A stretch of 32,979 nt of DNA from Parasphingorhabdus sp. Its GTDB lineage: Bacteria > Pseudomonadota > Alphaproteobacteria > Sphingomonadales > Sphingomonadaceae. Numbering within the stretch: position 1 is the stretch's first letter; each line of letters begins with the position of its first letter. The notes beneath the pieces were generated by a model that saw only the letters and a program-made list of their open reading frames with translations, made no database searches and had not been told where the DNA came from. The translations under genes and the position numbers were made by a program. The stretch lies in assembly GCA_030373505.1 (NCBI GenBank), contig JAUCYS010000022.1:1-32979 (forward strand). The letters are read 5' to 3'. Shown in pieces: positions 25,001 to 32,979 of this stretch.

Positions 25001-25275
25001 ACTTCCCACGCCAGGCCCTCGGCGATCCGGGTCGGGGTTCCGCCGGATATCGGCATCGTGTAAATATCGCCGAGCAACGAGAAAGTGATGCTGCCACCAT
25101 CGGGGCTGACGTCGACATCGATCCAGCTGCCCTCGTCGACGCTGATCGGCACCTGCTTGACCGTTGCGCCGGTTGGCGCGTTGACGTCCCATTTGCTTTC
25201 TTCAGACTTGTCCTGAGCGAAGGCCGCTCCCGAAAAAAGCACCGTAGCAAGAACCGTAGCAAGACTATATTTCAT
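22078..25275 (-). CDS. TolB-type beta-propeller and amidohydrolase fusion, secreted
   Basis: The 1065-residue protein starts with a signal peptide (MKYSLATVLATVLFSGAAFAQ). Residues about 40-600 form a TolB/WD40-like propeller with repeated PDGK-x-IAF, SPDGR and IYTMPISGG blades. Residues about 650-1065 are an amidohydrolase domain with the metal-binding HAH (residues 720-722, GLIDAHAHG), later SIGAHGQQAG, and the closing GSLEVGKLADLLVLNADP. The fusion is typical of large secreted amidohydrolases of sphingomonads and related groups, perhaps acting on peptides or imides; the substrate is unknown. The ribosome site GGGGAATATC precedes ATG 25275. A tandem 10-base repeat lies 24 bases upstream of the start. 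Confidence 0.9.
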   Translation of the reverse strand: MKYSLATVLATVLFSGAAFAQDKSEESKWDVNAPTGATVKQVPISVDEGSWIDVDVSPDGGSITFSLLGDIYTMPISGGTPTRIAEGLAWEVQPRFSPDGKRIAFTSDRGGGDNIWIMNRDGSDKKQVTKEEFRLLNQPSWSPDGRYVVAKKHFTTGRSLGTGEIWIYHVSGGGGVQLVKKPSEKHQKELGEPIYAPDGKSVYFTRNITPGATFIYAQDSNSDLFNIEKYDLDTGETSTAVSGLGGSVRPNPSPDGKKIAFVRREMTQSKLYVKDLESGIERKIYDDLDQDVQETWAVTGVYPNMDWTPDSREIIFWAGGKIRRVAADGSSSSVIPFRVSDTRGVSNAPHPQIPVAPDSFTTRMPRFATVSPDGRTVVFESLGKLYTKPMAGGTAKRLTSGSELELFPSWSRDGRTIVYVGWTDSGLGEIRTVSAGGGSPRTVTSRAGHYARPHFSPDGKTIVFEMKEGGYLTSPNWSADEGVYRVAAAGGAPVRVMKGAAEPQYGATSDRIFMLDSADDQRELISTDINGEAKRVHAKGELTNDYIISPDGLNVAFRQSYEAYVMPLMPGTQAVEVSPSSKSLPVTRVSANGADYMNWSNDGQALHWSIGPVVYTAQTNALFPNAPVAKEAPKYQPPTSGVSLERTIAAEKPSGTVALTGARIVTMAGEDGGIIDNGVIVIRDNRILAVGPAGHVSVPAGAKTVDATGKTIIPGLIDAHAHGPQGTDELVPQQNWSLIQNLALGTTTIHDPSSRASEIFVAGEMQRAGMILGPRIFSTGEIVYGAKAADVYAEINNLDDALAHVRRLKAQGGHSVKNYNQPRREQRQQVVEAARQENMLVVAEGGSLFGMDMALIADGNSTLEHNIPLEIFYDDVVQMFSQSNTNYTPTLVVSYGGLAGDPYWRQATNVWENPLMVHTPPALLAADTARRVTAPESNFVDDDNAREAKKLADAGVKVSIGAHGQQAGIGSHWELWSFVRGGMTPLEALSAGTITSARSLGMDAEIGSLEVGKLADLLVLNADPTVDIRNSDKIDWVMLNGRLYDPLTMNELVTGDRKRAAYWWE

Positions 25276-25298
25276 GATATTCCCCGAAATCGAAACTG

Positions 25299-25322
25299 AC
25301 TGATATCAACTGATATCAACTG
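25299..25322. repeat. Tandem ACTGATATCA repeat upstream of the amidohydrolase
   Basis: Two full 10-base copies of ACTGATATCA (25299-25308, 25309-25318) and a partial third occur. Each contains the 8-base palindrome TGATATCA. Copies are spaced one helical turn apart and lie 24-47 bases before the start codon, which suits an operator. Confidence 0.55.
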
Positions 25323-25382
25323 TCTATGCCAGTTTCCTTCCGGAAGGAACAAGGAAGATTTTGCGGCGCTGCCCGACAGAGC

Positions 25383-26339
25383 CTAGGCCTTGAAACCGAA
25401 ATGCCGGTGATAGCTTTCCACGACCTGGGCCAGGGTCGAAAGGGCCAGCGTCGCCGGGTCGCGGGTCGACGGGATCAGCCCGATCGGAGCGATCATCCGC
25501 GCGGATAATTCCGCAGAAACGCCGATATCGGCCAGATATTGCAGTCGCTTTGCATGGGTTTGCCGACTGCCCATGGCACCGACATAGAAAGCCGGAGAGG
25601 ACAGCGCCTGCTGCATCAGGGCGGCTTCCCAGTCATGATCGTGGAAATAGAAAATGCAGGCCGTCCAGGGATCGGGATGGAAGCGCGGAGTCGCTTGCGG
25701 GGTCTTCAGCAGATCGGCGGCCATGGCCCGTTCGCGAACTGCGGCAATCACCGCCGGGTCGGGTGACAGCACGGCACAATCGATCCCGTAGCTGGTGGCC
25801 AGCCCGACGAGGCTTTCAACCGAAGGGCCGTGTCCCAATATGTTCAGCTTGGCGGCTGGAATATGATCAACCCGAATCTTCGAGCCTGATCGTTCTACCC
25901 CTCCCTGCGCTCTGCCATGCGCTGTACAGCGGATATCGTCGCTTTCGCTGTCGAGCGTGATCGTCAGGGGTTCGCGCCTCTCGACCCGCTGAAAAATATC
26001 GGCAATGACGGCAGGCTCGGAAAGCGGAGTGAACAGCAGGTCAATGCCACCGCCGCATGGCAGGCGAATATCGAGATAGGGCGAGCCGGCTCCGAATCTT
26101 ATCTCGCGCGGCTGGCCGCTGCGGATCACGTCCAGCGCCTCTGCTACCACGGCGGCCTCGATGCAGCCGCCGGAAAAGGAGCCCGTCGATGATCCGTCCT
26201 CTGCCACTGCCATATGGGTGCCCGGGTTGCGCGTCGATGCCCCGGTAACCGCGACCAGCGTGATCAGCACGGTTTTCTGCTTGGATTGCGTCTTGTCCCG
26301 CAAAAACCGGAAGATCGGCAAAATAATGTTCACATTCAT
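25383..26339 (-). CDS. XdhC family Moco chaperone
   Basis: The 318-residue protein has an XdhC/CoxI N-terminal domain (LITLVAVTGASTRNPGTHMAVAEDG, FSGGCIEAAV) and a Rossmann-like C-terminal domain (LNILGHGPSVESLVGLATSYG, FYVGAMGSRQTHAKRLQYL). XdhC proteins bind the molybdenum cofactor and help insert the sulfurated form into xanthine dehydrogenase-type enzymes. No xanthine dehydrogenase or aldehyde oxidase subunit lies next to it here, so its client is elsewhere. ATG 26339 was chosen; the open frame extends to 26693 over the gltB promoter and lacks similarity there. It is followed on the same strand by the amidohydrolase after 107 bases. Confidence 0.88.
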   Translation of the reverse strand: MNVNIILPIFRFLRDKTQSKQKTVLITLVAVTGASTRNPGTHMAVAEDGSSTGSFSGGCIEAAVVAEALDVIRSGQPREIRFGAGSPYLDIRLPCGGGIDLLFTPLSEPAVIADIFQRVERREPLTITLDSESDDIRCTAHGRAQGGVERSGSKIRVDHIPAAKLNILGHGPSVESLVGLATSYGIDCAVLSPDPAVIAAVRERAMAADLLKTPQATPRFHPDPWTACIFYFHDHDWEAALMQQALSSPAFYVGAMGSRQTHAKRLQYLADIGVSAELSARMIAPIGLIPSTRDPATLALSTLAQVVESYHRHFGFKA

Positions 26340-26638
26340 GGTCCTGCCGCTGGCCGATATGGATCCGGCGGAAAGATCCATGCCGCAAACTAACAAATGG
26401 GGCAATATTGATCCGGTCTCCATCGGTCTATAGGAAGCGTCCGTAATCCGGGTCTGGCAACGGGATGGCAGTGAAATCGCCTCCCATTTCTCCAAACTCA
26501 CACGGTCATGTGAAATGCCTCTCGATGAACGCGCAATGTTTCTTTTGCGGTATGAATAAATCTTGTCTTCAAAATACGCAAAAACCCATCTAGGAGCATT
26601 TAAATTACAAAAATTCGATCGAAAAATAAGGACGGAAT
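26340..26638. other. Divergent promoter region of xdhC-like gene and gltB
   Basis: This 299-base AT-rich stretch contains no gene. It ends in AAGGA (26628-26632), the gltB ribosome site. A GG-N10-GC sequence at 26455-26470 was judged too weak to call as a sigma-54 promoter. Confidence 0.6.
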
Positions 26639-31291
<4,653 letters not shown>

Positions 31292-31312
31292 ACGAAGAAA
31301 TTGGAGCAGACC

Positions 31313-32749
31313 GTGGGTAAAGTAACAGGCTTTCTCGAGATTGATCGCAAAGAAGCGACCTATGCCGATCCGCAGGAGCGGCTGAAACATTATCGGGAAT
31401 TCACCATTCCGCTGCCGGAAAAGGAGCTCAAGGACCAAGCCGCGCGCTGCATGGACTGCGGCATTCCCTATTGCCACAACGGCTGCCCGGTGAACAATAT
31501 CATCCCGGACTGGAACAATCTGGTCTATGAGGGCGACTGGAAAAACGCGCTGGAGACGCTGCACTCGACCAATAATTTTCCGGAATTTACCGGGCGTATC
31601 TGCCCGGCCCCGTGCGAGGCCAGCTGCACGCTGAATATTGATGACGCGCCAGTCAGCATCAAGTCAATCGAATGCGCGATCGTCGACCGCGGCTGGGAAG
31701 AAGGCTGGATCACGCCGCAAATTGCCGCGGAAAAGACCGGCAAATCGGTGGCGGTGGTCGGATCGGGCCCGGCTGGCCTGGCCTGCGCGCAGCAGCTGGC
31801 GCGCGCCGGGCACAATGTCACCCTGTTTGAAAAAAATGACCGGATGGGCGGCCTGCTTCGCTATGGCATCCCTGATTTCAAGATGGAAAAGCATCTGATC
31901 AACCGCCGTCTGGTGCAGATGGAGACCGAAGGCGTCGAATTCCGCACCAGCGCCGAGGTCGGCGTGACGGTGTCGATGGAATCGCTGCAGGCCAATTATG
32001 ATGCGGTGGTGATGTCCGGCGGCGCGGAAAAGCCGCGCACGCTGGATATTCCGGGCTATGAAATGTCCGGCGTCCGTCTCGCGATGGAATTCCTGACCCA
32101 GCAGAACAAGCGCAATGCCGGCGACGACGAAATGCGGGCGGCACCACGCGGCACGCTTACCGCCACCGGCAAGCATGTCATCGTCATCGGCGGCGGCGAC
32201 ACCGGCTCGGACTGCGTCGGCACGTCCAACCGCCAGGGCGCCGCCTCGGTGACCCAGATTGAAATCATGCCGAAACCGCCGGAAAAGGAGGACAAGACCT
32301 TCTCCTGGCCGGACTGGCCGCTGAAGCTGCGTACCTCTTCCAGCCATCTGGAAGGCTGCGAGCGCGACTGGTCGATCCTGACCAAGCGGGTGGTCGGCTC
32401 CAACGGCAACGTCGAGGGGCTGGAATGCGTGCGCATCGAATGGGTCGACGGCCAGATGCAGGAGATTGCCGGCAGCGAATTCACGCTGAAGGCCGACCTG
32501 ATCCTGCTGGCGATGGGCTTTGTCGGCCCGCGCAAGATGGGGCTGGTCGACCAGGCAGAGGTCGAGCTGGATGCGCGCGGCAATGTCGCGGCCAATGTCA
32601 TTGACTATGCCACCAGCAAGCCCGGTGTCTTCGCTTGCGGCGATATGCGCCGCGGCCAGAGCCTCGTCGTCTGGGCAATCCGCGAAGGCCGGCAATGCGC
32701 CCGGGCCGTGGATCTGCAGCTGATGGGACGCAGCCTGCTGCCGCGCTGA
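31313..32749 (+). CDS. gltD: Glutamate synthase small subunit GltD
   Basis: The 478-residue protein has the N-terminal iron-sulfur cysteines C46, C49, C54 and C58 in [14 protein letters not shown]. Next come the FAD-binding [19 protein letters not shown] and the NADPH-binding [35 protein letters not shown] lies near the C-terminus. It passes electrons from NADPH to GltB. The start is GTG 31313, preceded by GGAG at proper spacing, and gives the usual [13 protein letters not shown]; a TTG at 31301 extends the frame but lacks a ribosome site. It is co-transcribed with gltB. Confidence 0.96.
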   Translation: MGKVTGFLEIDRKEATYADPQERLKHYREFTIPLPEKELKDQAARCMDCGIPYCHNGCPVNNIIPDWNNLVYEGDWKNALETLHSTNNFPEFTGRICPAPCEASCTLNIDDAPVSIKSIECAIVDRGWEEGWITPQIAAEKTGKSVAVVGSGPAGLACAQQLARAGHNVTLFEKNDRMGGLLRYGIPDFKMEKHLINRRLVQMETEGVEFRTSAEVGVTVSMESLQANYDAVVMSGGAEKPRTLDIPGYEMSGVRLAMEFLTQQNKRNAGDDEMRAAPRGTLTATGKHVIVIGGGDTGSDCVGTSNRQGAASVTQIEIMPKPPEKEDKTFSWPDWPLKLRTSSSHLEGCERDWSILTKRVVGSNGNVEGLECVRIEWVDGQMQEIAGSEFTLKADLILLAMGFVGPRKMGLVDQAEVELDARGNVAANVIDYATSKPGVFACGDMRRGQSLVVWAIREGRQCARAVDLQLMGRSLLPR

Positions 32750-32878
32750 GCGGGAGACTGATTTGGCAGCGGTGTCGGAGGGCTTGGCAGGCAATAGGCT
32801 GCGCTCTTCTGCCTGCCTGCTATCGTTGATCGGCACTGCGGTGCAATCTAAGCTTCCGACAGGCCCCAGACACAAAAG

Positions 32879-32904
32879 ACCCCGCACTGAGGCGGGGTGA
32901 TTTG
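32879..32904 (+). terminator. Intrinsic terminator after gltD
   Basis: ACCCCGC (32879-32885) pairs with GCGGGGT (32892-32898) and is followed by GATTTG. It lies 130 bases past gltD and can also work on the minus strand, where CTTTTG follows the stem. Confidence 0.7.
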
Positions 32905-32979
32905 TTGGTTACGGGAGTGGGGGTTGGGCTTCGCCCATGATCTCCGCTGCGCTCCGATTGAACGAGGCTAAAATCGCAA

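Noticed and set aside
26455..26470. TGGCAACGGGATGGCA upstream of gltB as a sigma-54 promoter
   Set aside because: It keeps GG-N10-GC but differs at three conserved positions, and such spacing is frequent by chance in GC-rich DNA.

Overview
The window looks like a chromosomal segment of an alphaproteobacterium of the Sphingomonadales (Sphingopyxis, Sphingorhabdus or Parasphingorhabdus-like). The reasons are the G+C-rich coding, a sphingomonad-style TonB-dependent receptor, a phasin with an Ala/Lys-rich arm, RecF, a short CHAP amidase and a GltB/GltD pair. This is a judgement from protein style; no search was run. No rRNA, tRNA, IS element, integrase or CRISPR array was seen.

Layout. Positions 1-1585 hold the 5' part of a GHKL (Hsp90/MutL-type) ATPase gene on the minus strand. 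It runs off the left edge and is much more AT-rich than everything to its right, so it is probably the edge of an accessory or defence-type island. Positions 1586-2074 are a gene-free boundary with a repeat-like hairpin. From 2075 to 6386 lie a host-attachment-family protein, a divergent TonB-dependent receptor and a membrane diguanylate cyclase. From 6509 to 9212 a type III polyketide synthase and an ICMT-type methyltransferase overlap by ATGA (minus strand), divergent from a phasin. TGC-N3-GCA operators resembling PhaR sites flank the phasin promoter, and related sites lie before the synthase and the receptor. Then come ClpS and a DsbA/FrnE-like oxidoreductase.

From 13732 down to 10520 the minus strand carries two tandem 39-residue hydrophobic microproteins that are paralogues of each other, then a small PspC protein, a zinc-type CDF transporter, a PlsC-like acyltransferase and a DUF1295 membrane protein. 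The microprotein-PspC block is the most likely undescribed unit here. It has a sigma-54-like element and also a sigma-70-like element upstream, so its regulation is undecided. RecF, a CHAP hydrolase and MobA run the other way.

From 16515 to 26339 lie a small secreted protein, an M20 amidohydrolase, a gene-free stretch with two terminator-like hairpins, a secreted Ala/Pro-rich membrane-anchored protein, an NAD-dependent epimerase, a DUF3429 membrane protein, a TolB-propeller/amidohydrolase fusion and an XdhC-family Moco chaperone. The right end is a complete gltB-gltD pair (glutamate synthase) closed by an intrinsic terminator.
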